From contig JAJCYT010000021.1 of NCBI GenBank assembly GCA_029262795.1, forward strand, positions 115,763-179,762: DNA of 64,000 bases, in the 5' to 3' direction. Each line of letters starts with the position of its first letter. Positions within the stretch are counted from its first letter, which is position 1. This document shows, in pieces, positions 45,882 through 54,605 of this stretch. The DNA is from Candidatus Fraserbacteria bacterium (lineage in GTDB: Bacteria > Bipolaricaulota > Bipolaricaulia > RBG-16-55-9 > JAJCYT01). The position numbers and the translations under genes were made by a program. The notes under the pieces are model-generated. The model searched no databases and had not been told where the DNA came from. It was given only the letters and a program-made list of their open reading frames with translations.

Positions 45882-46718
45882 ATGACAAATTTTAATGAAG
45901 AAGAAAAGATGGCACCCGAAACAGAAAATGACCTTCCAAAAATAGACGAACAACCATCAACCCCTGATACCGTTTCTTTTCAAATTAAAAAATATCACTT
46001 GATCACTGTGCTTGTGGCTGTTTTAAGTTTTGGAGGTGGATACTTTACTCACAGTTTAACAGCAGCTCAAGCATCTTTACTGATGAACAACAACACAGAT
46101 AATCCCGCAGTCGAGGCCGCCACAGACACCCGCGCCGCCTCTTCCTCTCAAGCACAACCCATGTTCAGTTTTACCGATGATGACCCTGCGCTGGGTCCAG
46201 AGGATGCTCCGATTACCATCGTGGAATTTTCTGATTATGAGTGTCCTTACTGCAAACGTTGGCACAGCCAAACTTTTAAGCAATTGCTGAATATGTACGA
46301 AGGTAAAATTCGCTTTGTCTACCGAGATTTTCCATTAAACTCCATCCATCCAAGAGCCCAAATTGCTGCCGAAGCCGCTGAATGTGCGGACGATCAAGGC
46401 ATGTACTGGGCCATGCACGATATTTTGTTCAACGACCAGGATGGTTGGTCCAAGGCCTCAAACCCTTTGGATCGCTTCAAAATTTACGCACTGCAACTCA
46501 ACATGGATGCCGATGAATTTCTCAACTGCATTGATCTTGGCTATTACACTCAAGAGGTTCAATTTGACCTCCGAGCCGGTGCCTCTTACGGCATCACAGG
46601 CACACCCGCTTTCCTCATCAACGGCAAATTATTGAGTGGCGCACATCCATTGGAAACATTCCAAATGGTCCTGGATCGAGAACTCGCCGCCATCGAAGAA
46701 GCTGCTGCCAACGAATAG
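45882..46718 (+). CDS. Membrane-anchored DsbA-like thiol oxidoreductase
   Basis: A 278-residue protein: acidic cytoplasmic N-terminus, one membrane anchor (LITVLVAVLSFGGGYFTHSL, residues 40-59), linker, then a DsbA-like thioredoxin fold. The active site is FSDYECPYCKRWHS (CPYC), with RFVYRDFPL and the cis-proline loop YGITGTPAFLINGKLLSG. This is the DsbA-like/BdbD type that forms or shuffles disulfides in exported proteins. It may serve the nearby Cys-containing secreted proteins. Confidence 0.88.
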   Translation: MTNFNEEEKMAPETENDLPKIDEQPSTPDTVSFQIKKYHLITVLVAVLSFGGGYFTHSLTAAQASLLMNNNTDNPAVEAATDTRAASSSQAQPMFSFTDDDPALGPEDAPITIVEFSDYECPYCKRWHSQTFKQLLNMYEGKIRFVYRDFPLNSIHPRAQIAAEAAECADDQGMYWAMHDILFNDQDGWSKASNPLDRFKIYALQLNMDADEFLNCIDLGYYTQEVQFDLRAGASYGITGTPAFLINGKLLSGAHPLETFQMVLDRELAAIEEAAANE

Positions 46719-46745
46719 CTCTGAAAAGATTTCTTCAGAGTTGTT
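46719..46745 (+). terminator. Weak terminator-like hairpin between convergent genes
   Basis: A 7-bp stem CTCTGAA/TTCAGAG with an 8-nt loop directly after the DsbA-like stop codon, followed by TTGTT. The T-tract is poor, so confidence is modest. Confidence 0.4.
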
Positions 46746-49227
46746 ATCTCAACACAAACAGTTTGCGAACTTCGCTTCGCCATACCTTATTTGGGCCGTA
46801 AGCAGTGACCACATACAGATAAACGCCATTGGCCAGTGGACGGCCTGACTGATCCAGCAATTGAATGTTCAGCACTGAACTGCCAGATTCCGTCATTGTG
46901 ATCAGATTTCCCTGAAGGCCGTAGACTTCAACCTGGGTTGAAAGGATGTTTTGGCCATACACGTTTAACCTGCGTTCCAATGGATGGGTGTGACTCAAGC
47001 TCAAGCCATTTACCCGTAAATCGTTGTGGATAAACGTTGCTTGCGGTTTGGCGGATTGCCCTACTGGCTGACCCAAAATCCACATCTGAATCAAATCACG
47101 GATGGTGAGGTCATCTATGGTTTGGCCCGTTCCTGGAACTGTCTGCCCCAGAATCCACATTGTGATGGCTGCTTGAACTTCGGTGTCTTCGAGAAAACCA
47201 TTGTTGCTGGTATCAATGGCCTCAGCAATACTCGAACCAGGCAATGGCGACCCACTGATTGGCGGCAGTGACACGCTGGTGTCTTCACTGATATTGCCGC
47301 CCGAAACCGTCACCTGTCGAGAAGCTCCAACGGTGACTGTTTCATTAGAGGTTGATACAGTCACTTCACCTTCAAGCGCAGCAATCACGCTTTCATCATC
47401 ATCTACAGACACTTGCGCCTTGCCTATTGTTGGAAGATCGACTGTTCCATTTGGCATCAATAGAGTTACAAACGCCTCTGAGGATTGATTTTCAACCACA
47501 GCTTCTCCGTCAGTCATTTCCATTTCAATTTTGAACTGAGATGAACTCACTTGAGAGGGAGAAATGTTTTGGCTGAGGTTTGAAACAATAAGGTCACAAA
47601 TATTATCAATCAGATCTTGATCTGCTGCTCTAGGGCTCTTTCCAGTTATAAGAACATTGAAAGCAACTCTATTAATGATTTCCCCAATTTGTCTATCAAA
47701 TACTTTTGTTAAAGCCTGTCTTAATCTTGGAAGACCGGATTCACGACAAATGATAAAAAGAGCAAAAGAACCTTGGACGCTCTCTCTTTCATCTAAAGCT
47801 AACATACGACTCCCATTCTCATCTTCAATTTCGATGGTGTTGCCTAATAGTGGATCACTTCCGTCAATGTTCTCAACGGAGAGAGAGTGGCTGATAGGCG
47901 TTTTTCCAGGAACGACAAAAAGGGTACAAGTGTCATCATCCAACGCGCCAAAAATGGAAACATTTCTGCCGCCAAAATTGGGTGTGGAACTGCGGATCAA
48001 TCCGTTATCTGCAAGCACTGTGATTGTTCCTGTACAGGCAGAGATGGTGGGACTTTCAACCCTCATAAAAAAGCGAACATGGCCGTCGGCTTGTTCAATT
48101 GGCCCTTGTGCAATCCCTTCAACATTCATAGATGTCATGGCAAACAACACATGATCATCTTGAACAGCCGCAATGCCACATGCACCTCTTATGGCTGATC
48201 CAATAATGCGGACAAATTGTGAGCCAGCCACGTCGCCAAAGATGTTGTCGTTGGTCACTTCCACCCCTACAGCACCTTCACAATTATCACGAATTTCGCC
48301 GCCAAAACTGCCCATATCCATTGGCCCACTGCTTGGCACAGACACACGCAATGTAGAGCGATTTTGTCCCTGGTTTCTTGGCGCAACCGATCCAGCGAAA
48401 CCATACGTTCTCGTGAGAAATGTTGGATACACATCGAACCCATTTTGATCCGAATCAAATTCGCCTTGAGGGTCACGCACAAGAACAGCCACAGTGTGTT
48501 GGCCTGCGGGCGGTTTTTTCCACTCCACCGCAGATGAAGATGCATTTTGCTGTTCACCGTTGAGCACCCAGTCATACGTCAAATCATCGCCATCAGGGTC
48601 TTGTGCATTCGCAATCATCAACACCGTATCTCGATCTGTGATAATTGGTTGACCGCCAATCGTGGCAAAGCGGAACAATGGGTCCTGCAACTCAAGGCTG
48701 AGATTAACAGAAGGCGAGCGGTTTGTACCGCCTCCAGGTGGCGGCGTGGGTGGGTTGGGCGGATTGGGCGGCGAAGGTGGATTTGAACCACCGCCTGAAC
48801 CATTTCCAATTGTCACCAAATAAGGTGAAGATTCCACTGTGATGATGCAATTGCCATTGCCCGTATGTTCCCAACGGCCAAACACGGTCACATCAACAGG
48901 TGGGCTCAACAACTCAGCGGACAAGGTGAGCGGCAAATTCCCAGACAACCTCGTGCTCCACGTTCCAGGCGGTGCATCTGCCGTCAGCAACACAGTGACA
49001 TCACCAAACGGATTGTCGCACACTGTCTCGAATGTGGGGTTGTTGCTGGTAAAACTGGTCACAAAAAACTTATACCAAAGCGACCCTTCTTGAACAGCAG
49101 TCAGGGTCATCTTACCGTCAACTTGAACTTCCAAATTGACAGTCTTGCCTTGCTCAACTTCGTTTTGCCCCAAGGCAATCACAGAAGAAAAAAGAAATAA
49201 TAACGTGATCACACACAATTGCCGCAT
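46744..49227 (-). CDS. Large PKD surface protein with conserved C-terminal sorting-like domain
   Basis: An 827-residue exported protein starting after GGAGG. Signal peptide 1-20; N-terminal domain to about 140 (FTSNNPTFETVCDNPFGDV); Gly/Pro linker; PKD-like domain (DPDGDDLTYDWVLNGEQQ); a FecR-like patch (GEVTVSTSNETVTVGASRQV); an EF-hand-like helical module (IDTSNNGFLEDTEVQAAITM; RDLIQMWILGQPVG); and a terminal beta-domain ending NGVYLYVVTAYG and WRSEVRKLFVLR. It shares the N-terminal domain, helical module and C-terminal domain with the 60548 protein. The C-terminus resembles type IX secretion sorting domains in layout, not in exact sequence. Confidence 0.78.
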   Translation of the reverse strand: MRQLCVITLLFLFSSVIALGQNEVEQGKTVNLEVQVDGKMTLTAVQEGSLWYKFFVTSFTSNNPTFETVCDNPFGDVTVLLTADAPPGTWSTRLSGNLPLTLSAELLSPPVDVTVFGRWEHTGNGNCIITVESSPYLVTIGNGSGGGSNPPSPPNPPNPPTPPPGGGTNRSPSVNLSLELQDPLFRFATIGGQPIITDRDTVLMIANAQDPDGDDLTYDWVLNGEQQNASSSAVEWKKPPAGQHTVAVLVRDPQGEFDSDQNGFDVYPTFLTRTYGFAGSVAPRNQGQNRSTLRVSVPSSGPMDMGSFGGEIRDNCEGAVGVEVTNDNIFGDVAGSQFVRIIGSAIRGACGIAAVQDDHVLFAMTSMNVEGIAQGPIEQADGHVRFFMRVESPTISACTGTITVLADNGLIRSSTPNFGGRNVSIFGALDDDTCTLFVVPGKTPISHSLSVENIDGSDPLLGNTIEIEDENGSRMLALDERESVQGSFALFIICRESGLPRLRQALTKVFDRQIGEIINRVAFNVLITGKSPRAADQDLIDNICDLIVSNLSQNISPSQVSSSQFKIEMEMTDGEAVVENQSSEAFVTLLMPNGTVDLPTIGKAQVSVDDDESVIAALEGEVTVSTSNETVTVGASRQVTVSGGNISEDTSVSLPPISGSPLPGSSIAEAIDTSNNGFLEDTEVQAAITMWILGQTVPGTGQTIDDLTIRDLIQMWILGQPVGQSAKPQATFIHNDLRVNGLSLSHTHPLERRLNVYGQNILSTQVEVYGLQGNLITMTESGSSVLNIQLLDQSGRPLANGVYLYVVTAYGPNKVWRSEVRKLFVLR

Positions 49228-49313
49228 AAAACGCCTCCTTTAAGGAATTTGATTCTACCAAAATTGATAATTTATTGACAAATACAAAATTTTTATGAGC
49301 TGATCGAAGCAAA

Positions 49314-50129
49314 TTATTTTTTCTGACAACTGGGGCAAAAGAACGTGCTGCGCCCACCTTGAGTGATTCGCTCAATGGTTTTGCCGCAGTGGAAACAGCC
49401 ATCCCCATGTCGACCATAGACTTGGAAATGATCCTGGAAATTTCCCTGTGCGCCGTCCAACGTTCGATAATCGCCGACTGAATCGCCTAATGTGCTGCCG
49501 TGATTGTCAATCGCCCGTTGCAAAATTTGTTGGATCGCCTGATGAAGTTTTCCCACTTTCACAGAACTAATTTCGTCTGTCGGTTTCATCGGATGGATTC
49601 GTGATTGGTATAAGGCTTCACAGGCATAGATGTTGCCGATGCCTGTCACTTTGGTTTGATCGAGCAGAACCTTTTTGATTTCACGTGAAGAGTTGAGGAC
49701 CGTTTGAAAATCCTTTTTGGTAAACGTTTCTCCAAGCGGCTCAAGCCCCAGTTTCTTCAACGGATCATGTGATTCACGCTCGTCGGTTGGCAAAAAATGG
49801 AGCGTGCCAAAACGTCGTGTGTCATCAAAATAAAGAGTTTTATCGTTAAAGTGCATGATCATTCGTGTGTGTTTGCCAGGTTCATCAGAAAACCAACCAC
49901 TCATTCTCAAGTGAACCACTGCACTTTGCTGGCCAAAATTGAAAATTAAGAACTTGCCGCGACGTTCCATCGCCTTGAGCGGTGTGTTTTGCAAACTGGC
50001 TTGAAGTTCCTCTTTTGTACAGTTTTGTAACAACCTTGGTTCAAAAACTTCAATTTTTTCTAAAATTTTACCTACAACCATTTTTTTCAGGTCGCGGCGA
50101 ATCGTCTCGACTTCGGGCAATTCAGGCAT
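49314..50129 (-). CDS. mutM: Formamidopyrimidine-DNA glycosylase
   Basis: Base-excision repair enzyme removing 8-oxoguanine and ring-opened purines. It is 271 aa and begins MPELPEVETIRRDLKK with catalytic Pro2 and Glu3. The beta-lysine region is ERRGKFLIF, the H2TH motif TGIGNIYACEALYQSRIHP, and the C-terminal zinc finger CFHCGKTIERITQGGRSTFF followed by CPSC. All catalytic residues look intact. Confidence 0.95.
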   Translation of the reverse strand: MPELPEVETIRRDLKKMVVGKILEKIEVFEPRLLQNCTKEELQASLQNTPLKAMERRGKFLIFNFGQQSAVVHLRMSGWFSDEPGKHTRMIMHFNDKTLYFDDTRRFGTLHFLPTDERESHDPLKKLGLEPLGETFTKKDFQTVLNSSREIKKVLLDQTKVTGIGNIYACEALYQSRIHPMKPTDEISSVKVGKLHQAIQQILQRAIDNHGSTLGDSVGDYRTLDGAQGNFQDHFQVYGRHGDGCFHCGKTIERITQGGRSTFFCPSCQKK

Positions 50130-50200
50130 GGTGATCGTTGCTCTCCTTCAGCATTGAGCTTATAATTTCAAACAACAGTCGACAAGGAGCCTTAACTGCT

Positions 50201-51883
50201 ATGGCCAAAGCCGAAGTCAACGCAGATAAAAGCCGTTGGGAAGAGGAAACGCTTACACCGTTTTTAGAAAAAACCAAAGCGCGCAAAGAAAAATTCATCA
50301 CCGTTTCAAATGAAGAGATAGATTGTCTTTATACATCCGATGATGTTGAATCCGATATTGCCAACGACTTAGGCCAGCCGGGCGAATACCCCTACACGCG
50401 TGGCATCCATGAAACCATGTACCGAAGTCGACTGTGGACCATGCGTCAGTTTGCCGGATTCGGCACGGCAGAAGAAACCAACGAACGTTTTCATTATCTT
50501 CTCAAGCACGGCCAGATGGGGCTTTCCACCGCCTTCGACATGCCCACTTTAATGGGCTATGACTCCGATCATCCGATGTCGATGGGGGAAGTCGGCGTGG
50601 AAGGCGTGGCTGTTGACACGCTCAAAGACATGGAAACTTTGTTTGACGGCATCAAACTCGATGAAGTGTCAACGAGTTTTACCATCAACCCCAGCGCACC
50701 GGTCATTTATGCCATGTACGTGGCTTTGGCCGATCAGCAGGGCGTGCCACGCGACAAAATCCGAGGCACGATTCAAAACGACATGATGAAAGAATTCATG
50801 GCGCAAAAGGAATGGGTAACACATCCCCGCCCTTCTGTGGATTTGGTGGTGGATACCTTTGAGTTTGGCGTGAAAGAAACGCCAAAATTCAATGTCATCT
50901 CCATCTCCGGTTATCACATTCGAGAGGCAGGGGCCACGGCGGTGCAGGAATTGGCATTCACTTTGGCCAATGGATTTGCGTACGTCGAGGCAGCAGTTAA
51001 ACGAGGCTTGGACGTGGATGATATTGCGCCCCAGCTCAGCTTCTTCTTCAACTCACATTTATCTTTCTTTGAAGAAATTGGAAAATTTCGGGCCGCTCGT
51101 CGCATTTGGGCACGGATGATGAAAGAACGTTACGGTGCAAAAAACGAACGCTCTTGGAAATTGCGTTTCCACACGCAAACCGCAGGGGTGACACTCACCG
51201 AACAGCAGCCGATGAACAACATCGTTCGCGTTGCCTTGCAAGCCTTGGCAGCGGTGTTGGGTGGCACACAAAGTCTGCACACCAACTCGTATGATGAAGC
51301 CTTGGCGTTGCCAACTGAAGAAGCGGTCAAGATCGCGCTCAGAACGCAGCAGATTATTGCCCACGAAAGCGGCGTGACCGATACGGTTGATCCGTTGGGT
51401 GGCAGTTACTTTGTGGAAAAGATGACCAATGATGTCGAAGCGCAAACGATAGACTACATCGAACAGATCGACAAAATGGGCGAAGGCAGCATTTTGGAAG
51501 GTGTGCTCAATGGCATCGACGAAGGATTTTTCCAGCGAGAATTGGCCAAGTCCGCTTATGAATATCAGCGACAGGTTGAAAAGCACGAGCAAATCATCGT
51601 CGGCGTCAACAAGCACACCGAGGATGACGGACAACGCATCCCAACGCTGAAGATTCATCCAGATGTGGAAGCACGCCAGGTCGAACGCTTGAGCAAAGTG
51701 CGTGCCGAACGGGATGGCGCAGCGGTTGAAAAAGCTCTGGCCGACATTAAAGCAGCCACAAAACGCGGCGAAAACACGATGCCTTACATGGTCGAAGCGG
51801 TGAAAGCATACGTGAGTGTGGGCGAAATAATGGACGTTTTCAGAAAGGTACACGGCGAGTATCGAGAGCCTTCAATGGTATAA
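50201..51883 (+). CDS. icmA: Acyl-CoA mutase large subunit, isobutyryl-CoA mutase type
   Basis: ATG 50201 follows AAGGAG (560 aa). This is the catalytic TIM-barrel subunit of an adenosylcobalamin-dependent mutase whose B12 domain is on the next gene. The substrate-specificity residues are the point of interest. The position that is Tyr89 in methylmalonyl-CoA mutase is Phe84 (TMRQFAGFG), and the Arg207 position is Gln202 (EFMAQKEW). Phe and Gln are the pair of isobutyryl-CoA mutase (IcmA Phe80/Gln198). It probably interconverts isobutyryl-CoA and n-butyryl-CoA; a related branched substrate is possible. Confidence 0.85.
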   Translation: MAKAEVNADKSRWEEETLTPFLEKTKARKEKFITVSNEEIDCLYTSDDVESDIANDLGQPGEYPYTRGIHETMYRSRLWTMRQFAGFGTAEETNERFHYLLKHGQMGLSTAFDMPTLMGYDSDHPMSMGEVGVEGVAVDTLKDMETLFDGIKLDEVSTSFTINPSAPVIYAMYVALADQQGVPRDKIRGTIQNDMMKEFMAQKEWVTHPRPSVDLVVDTFEFGVKETPKFNVISISGYHIREAGATAVQELAFTLANGFAYVEAAVKRGLDVDDIAPQLSFFFNSHLSFFEEIGKFRAARRIWARMMKERYGAKNERSWKLRFHTQTAGVTLTEQQPMNNIVRVALQALAAVLGGTQSLHTNSYDEALALPTEEAVKIALRTQQIIAHESGVTDTVDPLGGSYFVEKMTNDVEAQTIDYIEQIDKMGEGSILEGVLNGIDEGFFQRELAKSAYEYQRQVEKHEQIIVGVNKHTEDDGQRIPTLKIHPDVEARQVERLSKVRAERDGAAVEKALADIKAATKRGENTMPYMVEAVKAYVSVGEIMDVFRKVHGEYREPSMV

Positions 51884-51886
51884 ATT

Positions 51887-52300
51887 ATGGACAGACCAAT
51901 AAGAATTCTGATGGCAAAAGTTGGATTGGACGGCCACGATCGTGGGGTCAAAGTGGTGGCTCAGGCATTGCGAGATTCCGGCATGGAAGTGATTTACACC
52001 GGCTTGCACAACACCCCTGATCAAGCAGTGACTGCCGCTTTACAAGAAGACGTGGATGTGGTGGGCGTGTCCATTCTCTCCGGCGCACACATGACGCTGC
52101 TGCCCAAAATCCGCAAACTGATGGATGAAAAAGGCCTCACCGACGTGTTGCTGATGGCCGGTGGCACCATCCCCGAAGAAGACAAAGACGAACTGCGCCA
52201 ACAAAACATCGGCGGCCTGTTCGGCCCAGGCACCTTCACCGAAGATATCGTGACCTACATCAACAACGAAGTTGACAAACTCCGTGGCGCGCCTGCTTAG
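51887..52300 (+). CDS. icmB: Acyl-CoA mutase small (cobalamin-binding) subunit
   Basis: A 137-residue B12-binding domain, 3 nt after the large subunit. It has the base-off motif DGHDRG (DxHxxG) in [29 protein letters not shown] and the glycine pair MAGGTIP. It supplies the lower-axial histidine to adenosylcobalamin and partners IcmA. No MeaB/ArgK-type G-protein chaperone is present nearby. Confidence 0.9.
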   Translation: MDRPIRILMAKVGLDGHDRGVKVVAQALRDSGMEVIYTGLHNTPDQAVTAALQEDVDVVGVSILSGAHMTLLPKIRKLMDEKGLTDVLLMAGGTIPEEDKDELRQQNIGGLFGPGTFTEDIVTYINNEVDKLRGAPA

Positions 52301-52623
52301 CTAAAAACTTGCATTTAGAGTTATCATAAAATAAATGTTTCATCGGCGGAGTTAAGTTAAGAAATTCTCCAATATGGTTAAATGTGGAATTCCAACTCAC
52401 CCTTTTACCCATTACTCTACAAACTCTCAGATATCCTTCCTGCTAGAAATCCCCCACAGATCTTAAACAGGGAAAACTCATTCCCCATTTCAGTCATAAT
52501 GAGGAATGAGAATCGCATGTTGAGTGCTACAACGCTACTTAATTCCTGATAGCCAATACTGAAACTTAGGGATTGGGACTAATTCAACAACCCCAGAAAT
52601 CTCCCCATTACCACCGATAGGGG
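52301..52623. other. Intergenic region without a gene
   Basis: About 320 bp between icmB and the tetR promoter. AT-rich, no credible reading frame. It contains an imperfectly spaced inverted repeat CTCATTCC/GGAATGAG at 52477-52510 but no T-run. I see nothing else in it. Confidence 0.5.
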
Positions 52624-52652
52624 TTGACGCGCAAGTAAAAGAGCGTTACAAT
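52624..52652 (+). promoter_or_regulatory. tetR promoter
   Basis: TTGACG (52624-52629) and TACAAT (52647-52652) with a 17-nt spacer, one mismatch in each box. A start site near 52659 falls inside the operator at 52655-52671, as expected for autorepression. Confidence 0.7.
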
Positions 52653-52654
52653 TG

Positions 52655-52671
52655 ATTGACCGATCAGTATA
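52655..52671 (+). promoter_or_regulatory. Predicted TetR operator 1
   Basis: ATTGACCGATCAGTATA, a near-palindrome around TGAYCGATCA. The same 17-mer with one mismatch occurs in reverse orientation at 53296-53312 before the hydrolase gene. It overlaps the tetR transcription start. Confidence 0.65.
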
Positions 52672-52687
52672 TAATGGGAAGATGAAC

Positions 52688-53263
52688 ATGAAGAAACCTA
52701 CTAAAGAACGAATCCTGGAAGCCGCAACGAAACTTTTTTTGCGTGATGGCTATCATGCAACTGGGATCGAAGCCATCATCTCTGAAGCAGCTATATCACG
52801 TATGACCTTATATAACCACTTCAAGTCTAAAGATGAACTTATCATCGAGGTGTTAAACAAGCGGCATAGAGATTGGATGTATCGATTCACATCATTTGTT
52901 GAATCACACGCCAAGTCTCCGAAAAAACAATTGCTGGCTATTTTTGATGCGCTTCAAGACTGGTTCGAAGATGAAGACTATTACGGCTGTGCATTTGTAA
53001 ATGCGGCTGCAGAATTTTCGTTGAGAGATCCAGAAAACCAAGCTCTCCGAATCGCAGGCGAGCATAAGCATGACCTTGAAGCTTATATCCTCAAGATTGC
53101 CAAAGCGGCTGAAGTTGAAGATTCTCAAAAATTGACACAACAGATTTGTTTACTGATAGAGGGGGCGATTACATCAGCATTGATTTACGAAAACTCCAAT
53201 TCCGCAATAGATGCAAAGGAAACGGTTCAACAACTAATGAATAGCAAGATGGGTGTTGCCTGA
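52688..53263 (+). CDS. TetR-family transcriptional regulator
   Basis: ATG 52688 is preceded by GGGAAG at 6 nt (191 aa). The N-terminal HTH is typical: RILEAATKLFLRDGYHATGI, AAISRMTLYNHFKSKDELI. The C-terminal ligand domain shows YGCAFVNAAAEFSL, the pattern of TetR repressors related to NemR/AcrR-type sensors of electrophiles, but the ligand is unknown. It is predicted to repress itself and the isochorismatase-family gene through matching operators. Confidence 0.87.
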   Translation: MKKPTKERILEAATKLFLRDGYHATGIEAIISEAAISRMTLYNHFKSKDELIIEVLNKRHRDWMYRFTSFVESHAKSPKKQLLAIFDALQDWFEDEDYYGCAFVNAAAEFSLRDPENQALRIAGEHKHDLEAYILKIAKAAEVEDSQKLTQQICLLIEGAITSALIYENSNSAIDAKETVQQLMNSKMGVA

Positions 53264-53295
53264 CAAGAGAAAAGGTAAAAATTTTTGGACCGATC

Positions 53296-53312
53296 TATAC
53301 TGATCGATCAAT
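53296..53312 (+). promoter_or_regulatory. Predicted TetR operator 2
   Basis: TATACTGATCGATCAAT is the reverse complement of operator 1 with a single base difference. It lies 19 nt before the ATG of the hydrolase gene, where a bound repressor would block transcription or elongation. Confidence 0.65.
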
Positions 53313-53330
53313 ATAAAAGGAGAAACAATC

Positions 53331-53987
53331 ATGAATAAGATCAATGGTAATTTAACAGCGTTGGTGATCACGGATCCGCAAAATGACTTTTTGAGCCCAG
53401 ACGGCGTGGCTTGGGGCGTGGTGGGTGAAAGTGTGACTGAGAATAATACCGTGAAACACATCGAAGCCCTTTTCAAAGCGGCAAAGGAAAACGGTTTGCC
53501 TGTGTTTATCTCACCTCACTACTATTATCCCACGGATCACATGTGGGCGTTTGAAGGCACCCTCGAAAAGCTCATGCACGACATCAACATGTTTGAGCGC
53601 AAAGACGCGCTTTCGTTAGAAGGGTTTGAAAACTCTGGTGCAGACTGGCTGGAACGCTATAAGCCATATATTGAGGATGGTGAAACGGTGATTGTGAGCC
53701 CCCATAAAGTCTATGGCCCAGAGACGAATGACTTGGTGCTGCAATTGCGCAAGCGGGGCATCGACAAAGTGATCCTTGCCGGTATGTCAGCCAACCTCTG
53801 TGTCGAGAGCCATTTACGCGAATTATTGGAGCAGGGTTTCGAAGTGACCGTGGTGAAAGATGCAACCGCGGCGGCCAAAACTCCTGAACTGGGCGATGGT
53901 TATTGCACAGCCCTCACCAATTTTGGCTTCCTGGCGAATGCCGTCGTGACCACTCAAGAAGCTGTGTCAACCATGCAAACGGCTTGA
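53331..53987 (+). CDS. Isochorismatase-family cysteine hydrolase
   Basis: A 218-residue hydrolase with the catalytic triad in place: Asp in VITDPQNDFLSP, Lys in VSPHKVYGPETND and Cys in GMSANLCVESHLREL. Members hydrolyse amides or vinyl ethers (nicotinamide, N-carbamoyl compounds, isochorismate); the substrate is not predictable here. AAAGGAG precedes the ATG. It forms a TetR-controlled unit with the truncated DUF1348 gene downstream. Confidence 0.87.
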   Translation: MNKINGNLTALVITDPQNDFLSPDGVAWGVVGESVTENNTVKHIEALFKAAKENGLPVFISPHYYYPTDHMWAFEGTLEKLMHDINMFERKDALSLEGFENSGADWLERYKPYIEDGETVIVSPHKVYGPETNDLVLQLRKRGIDKVILAGMSANLCVESHLRELLEQGFEVTVVKDATAAAKTPELGDGYCTALTNFGFLANAVVTTQEAVSTMQTA

Positions 53988-54060
53988 ACCATTGGAGACA
54001 GAGGATAAGCCTCCCAACTGATTGTCTTCTGTCATATTTTGAACAAATCAAGGAGTAGAG

Positions 54061-54198
54061 ATGGAAACGAGATTTCCAGTGCTCCCGTTCACTATTGAAA
54101 CTGTGAAAGTTCAAGCTGCTGAAGATGCCTGGAACACCAGAGATGCAGAGAGAGTATCGCTTGCGTATACAAAAGATTCTGCTTGGAGAAACCGCAGC
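54061..54198 (+). pseudogene. Truncated DUF1348 (NTF2-like) gene
   Basis: ATG 54061 has AAGGAG upstream. The first 46 codons ([30 protein letters not shown]) match the start of DUF1348 NTF2-fold proteins, normally about 150 aa. Homology stops at WRNR near 54198; the frame then runs into recombinase-derived sequence and ends at TGA 54237. The 3' two-thirds of the gene are missing, so the accessory island or a deletion destroyed it. Confidence 0.8.
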
Positions 54199-54458
54199 AA
54201 CAGGGAGCGTCCCGCAGTACGGTCCGAAAAATGGTGATGAAGTACGCTGAAGCTGCGGACCTTCCAAGAGACAAGCAGAAATTCCATGTTCTCAAACACT
54301 CCATTGCAACGCATTTGCTGGAAGAGACAGGTGATATCGTGTTTGTGAAAGAGTGGTTGGGTCACGCTTCCATCCAAAGCACGATGTTCTATGCACAGTT
54401 GCTGAGTAAAAAGCGAGACGAGATTGCGGCAAGAACGTTTGAAGGCATGGGCATTTGA
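54183..54458 (+). pseudogene. C-terminal fragment of a tyrosine recombinase (copy 1)
   Basis: About 90 codons of the catalytic end of a phage-type integrase: FHVLKHSIATHLLEETGDIV, WLGHASIQSTMFYAQL. The box II histidine, the following HxxK-type segment and the nucleophilic Tyr are visible, but the N-terminal arm-binding and core domains are absent. It is fused directly to the broken DUF1348 gene. A shorter, more decayed copy of the same segment lies at 59735-59839. Confidence 0.8.
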
Positions 54459-54520
54459 TAATCGTTGTTTTGAGCCTTAACTTAACGCCACCGCTTCATC
54501 GAGAATTAGATTTATATTGG

Positions 54521-54554
54521 AATGCCTCACGAACGGCTAAATTCGTGAGGCATT
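54521..54554 (+). terminator. 13-bp hairpin, possible terminator
   Basis: AATGCCTCACGAA/TTCGTGAGGCATT is a perfect stem with an 8-nt loop, 62 nt after the recombinase fragment, followed by CATACATTTTTA. The T-run starts 6 nt after the stem, so efficiency may be low. Confidence 0.5.
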
Positions 54555-54605
54555 CATACATTTTTAAAAGGATGCGCTTACTCCAATGTATGGAGCAAAA
54601 TAAAC

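Noticed and set aside
50138..50200. 21-codon upstream extension of the mutase large subunit
   Set aside because: It lacks family similarity, while ATG 50201 has AAGGAG upstream and gives the expected N-terminus.
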